Assembly (NCBI GenBank): GCA_015655975.1
Contig: DVEP01000044.1
Location: 1-64,000, forward strand
Origin: Eubacterium sp.
Lineage (GTDB): Bacteria > Bacillota > Clostridia > Oscillospirales > Acutalibacteraceae
Direction of reading: 5' to 3'
Length of the DNA: 64,000 bases
Every line of letters starts with the position of its first letter. Position 1 is the stretch's first letter. The position numbers and the translations under genes are program-made. A model generated the notes under the pieces. That model searched no databases, was not told the DNA's origin, and saw nothing but the letters and a program-made list of their open reading frames with translations. Positions 50,172 to 58,811 of the stretch are shown in pieces.

Positions 50172-51305
50172 TTACAAACTGTTAATCATATTTAGTAAAC
50201 TTTTATAATAATCAAAAGTATCATTGATTTTTGTCATACCGCCTTGGAGTGACATATGGTCGCCGTAATAAGTCGGTAAAACATTCCAAATTCCTTTATC
50301 TACTTTTTCTCTGTTAAAATTTGTGTGTTTTTCTGTGAAAGGATATTTCGCAGATACGGTATTTACAAGACCGTCGTTTTCAAACCATTTTTCATCAATA
50401 TTGTAACCGTTCGGCGTTTGCCCCTTAAACATTCCCATTGCTTTTGCAGAGAAACGGAACAACAATTCCATATCTTTTCTGAAAGGTTTGTATTGTCCGT
50501 TTTCGCTTTTGTATGTAATTGAAGCAGGAATTGAAAAATAGTAAACATTTTCTAAGGCGTATAGTTTACCATTCAGTTTCAAAGCATTGTCTATCTGCAA
50601 ATCATAGTTCGCAGAGTCTGTTTTTTTGCTTGCTAAACAAGACTTCAGGCAGTTGATTAATATTGACTGAAAGCAATCTCGAAACGCTTTTATCGGAGTT
50701 GATGTGTTGTAAAACTGTTTGTCTTTTTTGTCCGGCAAATAGGCGGCAGTGCCGTTGTGCGGAGATGCGAGAGCGGTTATACTGTAAATCAGTTCGGATT
50801 TACCGCCTGTGAAAAGTTCGGAAATGCTTCCGTCGGTTGTGGCATTTTGTTCTTCGACAGAACCTTTTTCTAAAAGTGTTGCTAAAAGCCTGATTGTAGT
50901 TCCGCCGAAAGAGTGACCTAAAAGGTTGACTTTGTGAGTTTCATCCCATTTCTCTAAAAGCGCTTTACCGCGAAAGTCTTTGCCGTATCTTTTGTGATTG
51001 TGCACTTTGCTGTGATACACGCCGTAGTCAACAACTGTACCGGTCAGTTGAGCATAGAGTTCGCACGCTCTGTCCCACGCACTGCCTAAAGGCGCGACAG
51101 ATGCCGAGTTACATACAAACCCCTCTTTGCATAATTGTTTCATCAGGTCTTTGCCCAACATTCCCCAATACGGTGCAATTTTATTTCTTAAATCGTAACT
51201 GCCCCAACCGGCAAGTCCGTGTACAAATATAAAGGGGTAATTTGTATTGACAACCGTTGCGTGCGAGAAAAAGTTTTCTTCAAAAACATTTGCTTTTTTG
51301 TTCAT
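50172..51305 (-). CDS. Lipase-like alpha/beta hydrolase
   Basis: A 377-residue hydrolase resembling the bacterial lipases of the Staphylococcus/Geobacillus type. The oxyanion loop HGLAGWG (29-35), nucleophile elbow LLGHSFGG with Ser132, a long lid insertion (about 160-290), Asp in WFENDGLVN (about 320) and His in YYGDHMSLQG (about 355) give a full catalytic triad. There is no signal peptide, so an intracellular esterase is more likely than a secreted lipase. Substrate unknown. The start follows CGGTGAAG. Monocistronic. Confidence 0.85.
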   Translation of the reverse strand: MNKKANVFEENFFSHATVVNTNYPFIFVHGLAGWGSYDLRNKIAPYWGMLGKDLMKQLCKEGFVCNSASVAPLGSAWDRACELYAQLTGTVVDYGVYHSKVHNHKRYGKDFRGKALLEKWDETHKVNLLGHSFGGTTIRLLATLLEKGSVEEQNATTDGSISELFTGGKSELIYSITALASPHNGTAAYLPDKKDKQFYNTSTPIKAFRDCFQSILINCLKSCLASKKTDSANYDLQIDNALKLNGKLYALENVYYFSIPASITYKSENGQYKPFRKDMELLFRFSAKAMGMFKGQTPNGYNIDEKWFENDGLVNTVSAKYPFTEKHTNFNREKVDKGIWNVLPTYYGDHMSLQGGMTKINDTFDYYKSLLNMINSL

Positions 51306-51426
51306 AAAACTTCACCGTTAAGTTATTTCATATTGAACTAATATGATGTTTGTGTTTGCTTTTGATTGTAATATTTGTAAATAAAAGATTTGATTTAAAG
51401 TGTGCTTTAAAAATGTTTGAAATCTT

Positions 51427-53136
51427 TTACTCAAACTGAGATTTATACAGTTTCGCATACTCTTTATTTAATTTAAGCAGTTCGTTATGAGTGCCTTTTT
51501 CGACGATTTTGCCGTCGGAAACAACTGCTATTTCGTCGGCATTTTTTATTGTTGAAAGTCGGTGTGCAACGACGATAGTAGTTCTGCCTTTGCAAAGTTC
51601 GTTGAGTGCACTTTGAATAAGCGTTTCGGTTGCATTGTCAAGCGCGCTTGTGGCTTCGTCCAAAATGAGTATGGACGGGTTTTTCAAAAACACTCTCGCG
51701 ATACTTAAACGCTGTTTTTGACCGCCCGAAAGTTTTACACCTCGTTCGCCTATCTGTGTTTCGTAGCCGTTTTCAAGCGACATAATGTAGTCGTGGATAT
51801 TCGCTTTTTTAGCAGCCTCAACAACTTCTTCCTCTGTTGCGTCAAGTCTTCCGTACAAAATGTTTTCTTTGATACTTGAGTTGAAAAGATAAACATCCTG
51901 CTGTACAATGCCTATGTTTTTTCTTAAACTGTCGGCAGTAATATTGTTTATATCACAATCGTCAATTTTTATTTTGCCGTTTTTAACATTGTAGAAACGG
52001 GGGATTAAGTGGCAGATTGTTGTTTTGCCGCCGCCGCTTGAACCGACAAGGGCAAATGTTTGTCCCTGATTGATTTTCAGGTCAATGTTTTTTAAAACAT
52101 TTTTTTCGCCGTCGTATCCGTAGGAAACATTTTCAAATTCAATATTTCCTTTTAGTTTTTTTATCGTCTTTGCATTTTCTTTTTCTTTTTCGGGTTCTGC
52201 GTCCATAATTTCAATGAAGCGTTCAAACCCCGTAACGCCGTTTTGGTATTGTTCCATAAAATTTATGAGCGTTGTAACAGGTGTTAAAAACAGGTTTACA
52301 GAAACTATAAATGCGGAGTAATCGGCAAAAGTTATTTCTCCTTTATATAGAAAAATTCCGCCTGCAATCAAAACAATTACATTGAAAATATCGGTTACAA
52401 ACGATGTTGTCGAGTGAAATTGTCCCATTGCTTTATATGCGTCTTTTCTCGACTTTACAAACTCTTTGTTTCCTTTCTCAAATTTCTCCGTTTCTTTTTC
52501 AGCGTTTGTAAAGGCTTTTGTAACTCGTATTCCGGAAATACTGCTTTCTAAATCTGCGTTGATTTTTGCTATTGATTTTCTGCTTTGCATGAAGGCGTCT
52601 TTCATTCTGTTTTTCAGCAAAACGCTTATTAAAACAAGCAACGGAACGCAGATGAAAATGATGAGTGTAAGCCAAATGTTGATTGTGGAAAGATAGATGA
52701 ATGAAGTAAGTATTGTGATTGTCGATACAATCAGGTTTTCGGGTCCGTGGTGTGCAAGTTCGCTTATATCCATTAAATCGTTTGTCATTCTGGACATAAG
52801 TTTGCCCGTTTCGTGATTGTCGTAAAAACTGTACGGAAGTTTTTCAAGATGAGTGAACATATCGCGTCTCATTTGAGCCTGCATTTTTACACCCATTACA
52901 TGACCTTGATACTGTATGAAAAAGTTTAATAACATTCGTATAAAATACAGCGTCAAAAGTACGGTGCCGAAAATAAAAATCATTTTAAATTTTTTGTTCG
53001 GTATCAGGTCGTTCAGCATTGTTCTTGTAACTATCGGATAAACAATTCCGATAAAAGAAACTAAAAACGCAGCCGACATATCGAGTGCGAATATTTTTTT
53101 GTGCGGTTTATAGTAACTTATAAATCTTTTAAACAT
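51427..53136 (-). CDS. ABC exporter, fused permease and ATPase (MsbA/BmrA type)
   Basis: A 569-residue half-transporter. Six membrane helices (about 15-300) with the intracellular loop PYSFYDNHETGKLMSRMTND are followed by an ATPase domain. Walker A is GSSGGGKTT (about 367), the Q-loop IVQQDVYLFN, the signature LSGGQKQR (about 470), Walker B ILILDEATSALD and the H-loop VAHRLSTI. It would act as a homodimer exporting a lipid, drug or peptide; the substrate cannot be inferred. Promoter TTGAAA-16-TATAAT (minus) at 53186-53213, ribosome site GAGGAAAA. No partner gene, so a homodimer fits. Confidence 0.93.
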   Translation of the reverse strand: MFKRFISYYKPHKKIFALDMSAAFLVSFIGIVYPIVTRTMLNDLIPNKKFKMIFIFGTVLLTLYFIRMLLNFFIQYQGHVMGVKMQAQMRRDMFTHLEKLPYSFYDNHETGKLMSRMTNDLMDISELAHHGPENLIVSTITILTSFIYLSTINIWLTLIIFICVPLLVLISVLLKNRMKDAFMQSRKSIAKINADLESSISGIRVTKAFTNAEKETEKFEKGNKEFVKSRKDAYKAMGQFHSTTSFVTDIFNVIVLIAGGIFLYKGEITFADYSAFIVSVNLFLTPVTTLINFMEQYQNGVTGFERFIEIMDAEPEKEKENAKTIKKLKGNIEFENVSYGYDGEKNVLKNIDLKINQGQTFALVGSSGGGKTTICHLIPRFYNVKNGKIKIDDCDINNITADSLRKNIGIVQQDVYLFNSSIKENILYGRLDATEEEVVEAAKKANIHDYIMSLENGYETQIGERGVKLSGGQKQRLSIARVFLKNPSILILDEATSALDNATETLIQSALNELCKGRTTIVVAHRLSTIKNADEIAVVSDGKIVEKGTHNELLKLNKEYAKLYKSQFE

Positions 53137-53185
53137 AATTTTCCTCGTTTTATTTTAAATATTTTAAATCTGTATTTACCGTTTA

Positions 53186-53213
53186 ATTATATCACAAGCA
53201 AAAAGATTTTCAA
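53186..53213 (-). promoter_or_regulatory. Promoter of the ABC exporter gene
   Basis: On the minus strand TTGAAA (53213-53208), 16 bp ending in TGA, TATAAT (53191-53186). Confidence 0.75.
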
Positions 53214-53234
53214 ATTTGATTTTTATATTAATTT

Positions 53235-53262
53235 TTGAACTTGCGGATAAATGTGTTATAAT
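53235..53262 (+). promoter_or_regulatory. Promoter of the DUF2130 gene
   Basis: TTGAAC (53235-53240), 16 bp, TATAAT (53257-53262), 29 bp before the start codon. Confidence 0.72.
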
Positions 53263-53290
53263 GAAAAAAAGCGTTTGAAAGGAAAGAAAT

Positions 53291-54682
53291 ATGAACGAAA
53301 TCAAGTGTCCGAACTGCGGAAGAGTTTTTCAGGTAGATGAATCGGGATACGCCGCTATTTTAAATCAGGTAAGAGACGAAAAATTTGAACAGGAACTTCT
53401 CAAAAGAGAAAATTCAATAAAAAAAGAAAAAGAAACAGAACTCAAACTTGCGAGCGCAAAAAAAGATGAGATAATCGCCTCTCTTGAAGAAAGGTTAAAA
53501 GCAACCGAAAGTAAAATGACTTTGGAAATTGAAAAAGCCGTAACAGAAAAAGACAGGGAATTGTCCGAAAGGTCGCAAAAACAACTGTATGAAAGCAATT
53601 CTAAAATCAGAGAATTGGAAACTCGTTTGGAAACGGATAAAAATAAAATGGAGTTGCGATTGAAAGACGAGATTGCAAAAAAAGAACAGGAAATTGCAAA
53701 TCTGAAAACACAAATTGCTACAAAAGATACAGAACAAAAGTTGGCTGTTTCGAACGCAGTCGCAGAAAAGGAAAAAGAACTGAATAAAAAAGAACGGGAA
53801 ATCATTTCTTTGAACTCTAAATTTGAAAGCGCTGAAAACGAGCGTAAAATCAGTGAAAACGCTATTACTGAAAAATATGAAAAACAACTTAAAGATAAAG
53901 ACGAACTGATAGAGTATTACAAAGATTTTAAGGCGAAGCAATCTACCAAAATGGTCGGCGAAAGTCTTGAACGCCATTGTGAAAATGAGTTTAACAAATT
54001 TCGTGCAACAGGTTTTAAAAACGCGTATTTTGAAAAAGACAACGATGCAAGAAGCGGAAGCAAGGGAGACTATATTTTCAGAGAATGTGATGAAACGGGC
54101 GTCGAAATAATTTCTATTATGTTTGAAATGAAAAACGAAATGGAAACAACGGCTACAAAACATAAAAACGAGGACTTTTTCAAAGAACTTGATAAAGACA
54201 GAAAAGAAAAGAACTGTGAATATGCCGTTCTTGTGTCTTTGCTTGAAACAGACAGCGAGTTGTACAATTCGGGGATTGTAGATGTATCTTACAGATACGA
54301 TAAAATGTATGTTATCAGACCTCAGTTTTTTATTCCTATGATTACATTGCTGAGAAATGCGGCGCTTAATTCTTTAAAATATAAACAGCAGTTAACGGAA
54401 ATTCAAAATCAAAACATAGACATTACAAATTTTGAAAAAAATCTTATGGACTTTAAAGATGATTTTTCAAAAAACTTCCAATTCGCTCACGACAGGTTTA
54501 ATGACGCGATAGCGGAAATTGACAAATCAATAGACCATTTACAAAAAATTAAAGAAAATCTGACTAAGTCGGACAATCATTTGAGGCGTACAAATAACAA
54601 AATTGAGGATGTTACAATAAAGAAGCTCACAAAAGGAAATCCTACTATGCAAGCGAAATTTGAAGAATTAAAAAACGGTTAA
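53291..54682 (+). CDS. DUF2130 domain-containing protein
   Basis: A 463-residue protein. It begins with a zinc-ribbon-like IKCPNCGRVFQVDE (about 4-17), then a very long Glu/Lys-rich coiled coil (about 30-215), the DUF2130 domain (about 225-360) and a second helical region to the end. The DUF2130 part has a PD-(D/E)xK nuclease pattern: GSKGDYIFRE (about 257) and IMFEMKNE with the E-x-K pair (about 277). The role of the family is unknown; a DNA- or RNA-processing activity is likely but not shown. The ribosome site is AAAGGAAAG. Monocistronic. Confidence 0.85.
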   Translation: MNEIKCPNCGRVFQVDESGYAAILNQVRDEKFEQELLKRENSIKKEKETELKLASAKKDEIIASLEERLKATESKMTLEIEKAVTEKDRELSERSQKQLYESNSKIRELETRLETDKNKMELRLKDEIAKKEQEIANLKTQIATKDTEQKLAVSNAVAEKEKELNKKEREIISLNSKFESAENERKISENAITEKYEKQLKDKDELIEYYKDFKAKQSTKMVGESLERHCENEFNKFRATGFKNAYFEKDNDARSGSKGDYIFRECDETGVEIISIMFEMKNEMETTATKHKNEDFFKELDKDRKEKNCEYAVLVSLLETDSELYNSGIVDVSYRYDKMYVIRPQFFIPMITLLRNAALNSLKYKQQLTEIQNQNIDITNFEKNLMDFKDDFSKNFQFAHDRFNDAIAEIDKSIDHLQKIKENLTKSDNHLRRTNNKIEDVTIKKLTKGNPTMQAKFEELKNG

Positions 54683-54771
54683 ATATCCTACTTGACAAAT
54701 CATATTTATTAAAATAAAATGGAGTTGAGCATATTGTTTGCATTAATTTTATTTTAAAATGTGGTGGAAAA

Positions 54772-56193
54772 ATGGACAGAAAATTTGACTCAAAAGTTCA
54801 ACTTTTAAAGTACAAAGTTATAAAAGAAGTTGCCCGTGCGGCGTGGGATGATAAATTGCTTGAAAAAGTTACGGAAATTCCGAAAATCATCGTTCCGAAA
54901 GATGTTCCGACAATGCGCTGCTGTGTGTATAAAGAACGCGCTATTGTGCAGGAAAGAATAAAACTTGCTATGGGCGGAGACAGTACCAATCCGAATGTTG
55001 TTGAAGTAATAGACATTGCGTGCGACGAGTGTCCTACATCGGGCTATGAAGTAACGAACACCTGCCGTGGTTGTATTGCTCACCACTGCGAGTCTGTCTG
55101 CCCGAGAAATGCCATTACATTTGACGAAAATCTGAAGGCTCACATTGACAAAGACAAGTGTGTAAACTGCGGTAAGTGCGCAAAAGTGTGTCCGTATTCT
55201 GCTATCAGCAATTTCATCAGACCCTGCGAAAGCGCTTGTCAGATTAAAGCAATATCAAAGGGCGAAAACAACGCTGCTCATATAGACAACGATAAGTGTA
55301 TTTCCTGCGGTGCATGCAGTTACAAATGTCCGTTCGGAGCAATAGGAGAAAAGTCCTATGTGCTTGAGGCTATAAAGATGCTCAAAAGCGAGAATGAGGT
55401 ATATGCAGTTATTGCTCCTGCCATTGCAAGTCAGTTTACTTATGCAAAGTTGGGACAAGTGCTTACAGGTATTAAAAAGCTTGGTTTCAGCCATATTATT
55501 GAGGCTGCTCTCGGCGCAGATATGGTTGCTTACAAAGAGGCGAAAGAACTTGCCGAAAAAGGCTTTTTAACTTCGTCTTGTTGTCCTGCTTTTGTATCAT
55601 ATACAGAAAAAGCGTTTCCGAAATTAAAAGACAGTATTTCCACAAACCTTTCGCCTATGGCCACTGTATCAAAAGAAATAAAAATTTCTCATCCGAATGC
55701 AAAAGTTATTTTCATAGGTCCTTGTACTGCAAAAAAAATGGAGTTCCAAAAAGAAGAAGTGAACAAGTATGTTGATTGTGTAATAACATTTCAGGAACTT
55801 CAGGCGCTGTTCGATTCAAAAGATATTGATATTACAACGCTTGAAGAAACAGAACTTGACACTGCAACTTTTTACGGCAGAATTTTTGCTCGCTGCGGAG
55901 GACTTGCAGAGGCTGTTGACGAGGCGCTTGATGAACTCGGATATGAAGATTTTGAACTCAAAGCAATCAGTTCAAACGGAATAGGCGAGTGCCGTACAAA
56001 TCTGCTTAAAGCGTCAAAAGGTGTGCTTGATAAGAACTTCATTGAAGGTATGGCTTGTCTCGGCGGTTGTATCGGCGGTGCAGGTTGTCTTACTCATATG
56101 GAAACCCACAAAATCAGAATTGACAACTATGCTAAATCGGCAAAAGCAGAAAAAATTGTTAAAAATATCGAGTCAAAAGACATAGACTTGTAA
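54772..56193 (+). CDS. [FeFe] hydrogenase, group-B-like, with ferredoxin domain
   Basis: A 473-residue hydrogen-metabolising enzyme. An N-terminal domain with several Cys (CDECPTSGYEVTNTC, CRGCIAHHCESVC) and two [4Fe-4S] motifs (CVNCGKCAKVCP, CISCGACSYKCP, about 124-190) leads to the H-cluster domain. L1 TSSCCPAF (about 267), L2 GPCTAKKME (about 317) and L3 ACLGGCIGG (about 430) hold the active site. The TSSCCPAF variant and compact size fit the less-studied group B enzymes rather than the classical fermentative HydA. It may reoxidise ferredoxin or sense hydrogen. The maturases (HydEFG) are not in the window. GTGGTGG precedes the start. Confidence 0.92.
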   Translation: MDRKFDSKVQLLKYKVIKEVARAAWDDKLLEKVTEIPKIIVPKDVPTMRCCVYKERAIVQERIKLAMGGDSTNPNVVEVIDIACDECPTSGYEVTNTCRGCIAHHCESVCPRNAITFDENLKAHIDKDKCVNCGKCAKVCPYSAISNFIRPCESACQIKAISKGENNAAHIDNDKCISCGACSYKCPFGAIGEKSYVLEAIKMLKSENEVYAVIAPAIASQFTYAKLGQVLTGIKKLGFSHIIEAALGADMVAYKEAKELAEKGFLTSSCCPAFVSYTEKAFPKLKDSISTNLSPMATVSKEIKISHPNAKVIFIGPCTAKKMEFQKEEVNKYVDCVITFQELQALFDSKDIDITTLEETELDTATFYGRIFARCGGLAEAVDEALDELGYEDFELKAISSNGIGECRTNLLKASKGVLDKNFIEGMACLGGCIGGAGCLTHMETHKIRIDNYAKSAKAEKIVKNIESKDIDL

Positions 56194-56225
56194 GAAAGAT
56201 ACATTCAATATATAGTAATGCATAT

Positions 56226-56256
56226 AAAAACGGTTCCGAATTTTCGGAACCGTTTT
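56226..56256. terminator. Bidirectional terminator
   Basis: The long perfect stem AAAACGGTTCCGAA/TTCGGAACCGTTTT lies between the hydrogenase (+) and FGGY kinase (-) genes. Confidence 0.92.
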
Positions 56257-56259
56257 ATT

Positions 56260-57858
56260 TTACGAATTGAGTATTTCAAAATTCTTTTTGTTTGCTTTGT
56301 GTAAATTTTTGAAAACTTTATAGTTTCTGTCATATACTTCTTTGTTTTCTTTATTCGGATGATAAACAAGTTTGGCAGGAATGAGTTTTTTTACTTCGCT
56401 TATTGAAGGAATGATTCCCATACCGACCGCAATACAAGCAGCTGCGCCTACTGCACCGACATTTTGGGGACTGTCAACAACTTCAATATCTCTTTGAAGA
56501 ATATCTGACAAAATTTGGCATGTAACTTTGCCGAGCGCACCGCCGCCGCAAAATCTTACAGGGTCGGAAGTTTTTACTTTTTTTGACTGACATTCAAGCA
56601 TCCATCTCATATGGAAACAAATACCTTCTACAACTGCCCTTATAAGTTCTGTTTTTCCTGTTTCAAGTTTAATGTTGAAGAACATTCCTGCTGCATTAGG
56701 GTCTTCAAACGGGCATCTGTTCCCGTGAAGCCAGGGAGTGAATACGGTTCCTCCGCTTCCTGCGGGAATATCGTCAATTACATTTTCCATATAGTCATAG
56801 AGATTTAATTGCAGTTTTTCAAAACTTTCGGAAACATCTGTGTGTTTTAAGTAAACACCTATTTCATCAAGCGCAAGGTGGTCTTTTACCCACTCAACGC
56901 ATTTGTTTGAAGTTTCAAGTTCTGCAAAGTAGTTGTATTTGCCTGTGTCTGCGCCTACTATTGCCGCAATCATGGCGTTTGCGTCAACTGTTTGTTTGTC
57001 TGTAACAGTTGAGACCCAACCAGATGTACCGCTGTAAATATGTGTGTCGCCGACAGAAACTGCGCCTGCGCCTACGCCGATAAGCGAAGCGTCTCCGCCG
57101 CCGCCGTAAACTGCTGTTCCGACAGCAAGACCGAGTTCTTTTGCCGCTTTTTCTGTTACTTCACCTACTTTTTCCGTAGATTTTTTAATGGGAGCCAAGT
57201 GCTCCATATTTACTCCGAGCATATCGCAGACAGGTTTACACCAGCCTTCGTGTCCTTTTCTTGTGTCGTAGAGAAGAGTTGCAAAGGCAGAATCCTCTGT
57301 CATAACAAATTCGTTACTGCATCTGCAAATTAAATATTCTTTAACATCAAGCCACTTGTGCGCTCTTTTGAAATTGTCAGGCTCGTTTGCTTCTACCCAT
57401 TTGTACTTCCATACAGGGTCTTTAACAGACGATGACACTGCGCCTGTGTAGTGAAGATATTTTAAAAGTTTTGTTACCTCTGCGCCTGCTATCTGAAAAC
57501 CGTGAGCAATTCCTTTTTTGAGTTCTTCTTTTGCCCTTTGGTCCATATAACTCATAGGGCGCCTTACACAGTTGCCGTCTTTGTCAACAAGTACAAGCGC
57601 CTGCATTTGAGAACAGAAAGAAATGCCTTCTACTTGTTCGGGCTTTACATTCGGTACTTTTTGAAAAACCGTTTTTGTGGTTTTGCACATAGCGTCCCAC
57701 CACTCGTCAGCGTCTTGCTCTGCACCGCCGTTGTCAAAAATGTAAAGGTTGTAGCCACAGGTATCACTGCCTAAAATAGTGATTTTCCTGTCGATTTCGA
57801 TTAGGCAGGTTTTGATACCTGTAGTTCCTACATCGTATGTCATAACATATTTACTCAT
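56260..57858 (-). CDS. FGGY-family carbohydrate kinase (xylulokinase-like)
   Basis: A 532-residue sugar or polyol kinase. Phosphate 1 motif TYDVGTTGIKTCL (about 7-19), substrate region ISFCSQMQALVLVD (about 80-93), phosphate 2 region YSGTSGWVSTV and the adenosine motif RFCGGGALGKVTCQI (about 430-444) are intact. It is closest in layout to xylulokinases, but the substrate (perhaps a ketose or polyol) cannot be assigned. It overlaps the TetR gene by one base; both are transcribed divergently from the aminotransferase-aldolase operon. Together they look like a catabolic cluster. Confidence 0.9.
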   Translation of the reverse strand: MSKYVMTYDVGTTGIKTCLIEIDRKITILGSDTCGYNLYIFDNGGAEQDADEWWDAMCKTTKTVFQKVPNVKPEQVEGISFCSQMQALVLVDKDGNCVRRPMSYMDQRAKEELKKGIAHGFQIAGAEVTKLLKYLHYTGAVSSSVKDPVWKYKWVEANEPDNFKRAHKWLDVKEYLICRCSNEFVMTEDSAFATLLYDTRKGHEGWCKPVCDMLGVNMEHLAPIKKSTEKVGEVTEKAAKELGLAVGTAVYGGGGDASLIGVGAGAVSVGDTHIYSGTSGWVSTVTDKQTVDANAMIAAIVGADTGKYNYFAELETSNKCVEWVKDHLALDEIGVYLKHTDVSESFEKLQLNLYDYMENVIDDIPAGSGGTVFTPWLHGNRCPFEDPNAAGMFFNIKLETGKTELIRAVVEGICFHMRWMLECQSKKVKTSDPVRFCGGGALGKVTCQILSDILQRDIEVVDSPQNVGAVGAAACIAVGMGIIPSISEVKKLIPAKLVYHPNKENKEVYDRNYKVFKNLHKANKKNFEILNS

Positions 57859-58544
57859 TAATTATCCCCCTTAGAAAATGTAAATGCACTTTCAATAAAT
57901 TTTAAAAGTTGAGTAACTATTATTTCATCATCTGCTTGGCTTACATCAATTCCTGTATATATGCGAAATCTTTCCCTGTAATATTCGCAAATATATGAAA
58001 ATTGGAGCATAGTCAGAAGATTGTCTAAAAAGAAAGCAAATAAATTCGGGTCGATATCCGAACGAATGTCTCCGTTTTTAAAGGCGTTTGTGATGGCGCC
58101 TTTGTAAATGCTGCTTGTCGGAGTTTCTATTTCCGTCGCGAAAAGTTTTGCGCGTTCGCTGTCTTTTTCGGCGGTAATTTCGTTGTACATTTTGATATAG
58201 TTTGCATTTATTTTTGAGTGTGAACAGGTTAGGCGAATAAGTTTCTCTGCTTTTTTTAGCAGTTTTTCGTCGCTTTTCATAATGTCTGTAAGCGTCTTTT
58301 CAAGTATCTCCATACCGTGATTTACGCAGGTAATAAACAGGTCTTCTTTAGTATTAAAATACTTATACATTAAACCTATACTTATTCCGGCTTTTCTTGC
58401 AATGATGTTGATATTTGCTTTTTGATACCCGTTATTTGCAAATTCGTTTATTCCTATTTCAAGAATTTTTTCTTTTCTGCTTTGAGTAATTCTGTCAAAT
58501 GCAGGTTTGTGATGAGTTTTCATATATTTTGTATGTATGCACAA
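57858..58544 (-). CDS. TetR/AcrR-family regulator
   Basis: A regulator of up to 228 residues with an N-terminal helix-turn-helix: RKEKILEIGINEFANNGYQK (about 24-43), ANINIIARKAGISIGLMYKY, FNTKEDLF. The C-terminal ligand domain has a helical pattern and no recognised ligand. The open frame has ATG codons at 58544 and 58523; neither has a strong ribosome site, and the second gives a more usual length. It lies divergent to the aminotransferase operon, which has a strong promoter, so it is the probable repressor of both the kinase and that operon. Confidence 0.85.
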   Translation of the reverse strand: MCIHTKYMKTHHKPAFDRITQSRKEKILEIGINEFANNGYQKANINIIARKAGISIGLMYKYFNTKEDLFITCVNHGMEILEKTLTDIMKSDEKLLKKAEKLIRLTCSHSKINANYIKMYNEITAEKDSERAKLFATEIETPTSSIYKGAITNAFKNGDIRSDIDPNLFAFFLDNLLTMLQFSYICEYYRERFRIYTGIDVSQADDEIIVTQLLKFIESAFTFSKGDN

Positions 58545-58679
58545 AAATATCGAAATTAATTGTGCAAAAACTACAAATCTCCTTTTGCTAAATAAATATA
58601 ACGAATTAATATTAACATTTTATTTAACGATTTGCAACAAAAAATACAATAAAATTAACAAAAATTGCGATTATTTCAT

Positions 58680-58803
58680 TTGACAAATCATTAAAATGTG
58701 CTATACTAAAAAATATAAACAAAACCTAAACAGGTTAAGTGCAACCATAAAAGTGAGCAACGGCTCACCAAAATATAATTTGTATCGCAAAGCGATAAGG
58801 AGG
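58680..58803 (+). promoter_or_regulatory. Strong promoter and structured 5' leader of the aminotransferase operon
   Basis: TTGACA (58680-58685), 16 bp, TATACT (58702-58707). The leader then has three small hairpins: AACCT/AGGTT (58723-58736), GTGAGC-AACG-GCTCAC (58753-58768) and TATCGC-AAA-GCGATA (58783-58797). The last one touches the AAGGAGG ribosome site. The leader may stabilise the mRNA or act as a regulatory element; no known riboswitch was recognised. Confidence 0.7.
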
Positions 58804-58811
58804 ATTTTAGT

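Noticed and set aside
53365..54163. Long minus-strand frames within the DUF2130 gene
   Set aside because: They are antisense to the repetitive Lys/Glu coiled coil, giving low-complexity Phe/Ser translations; the plus-strand gene has promoter and ribosome site.
54772..56193. Calling the hydrogenase a classical fermentative HydA
   Set aside because: The TSSCCPAF variant, compact length and additional N-terminal cysteines fit group B enzymes better.
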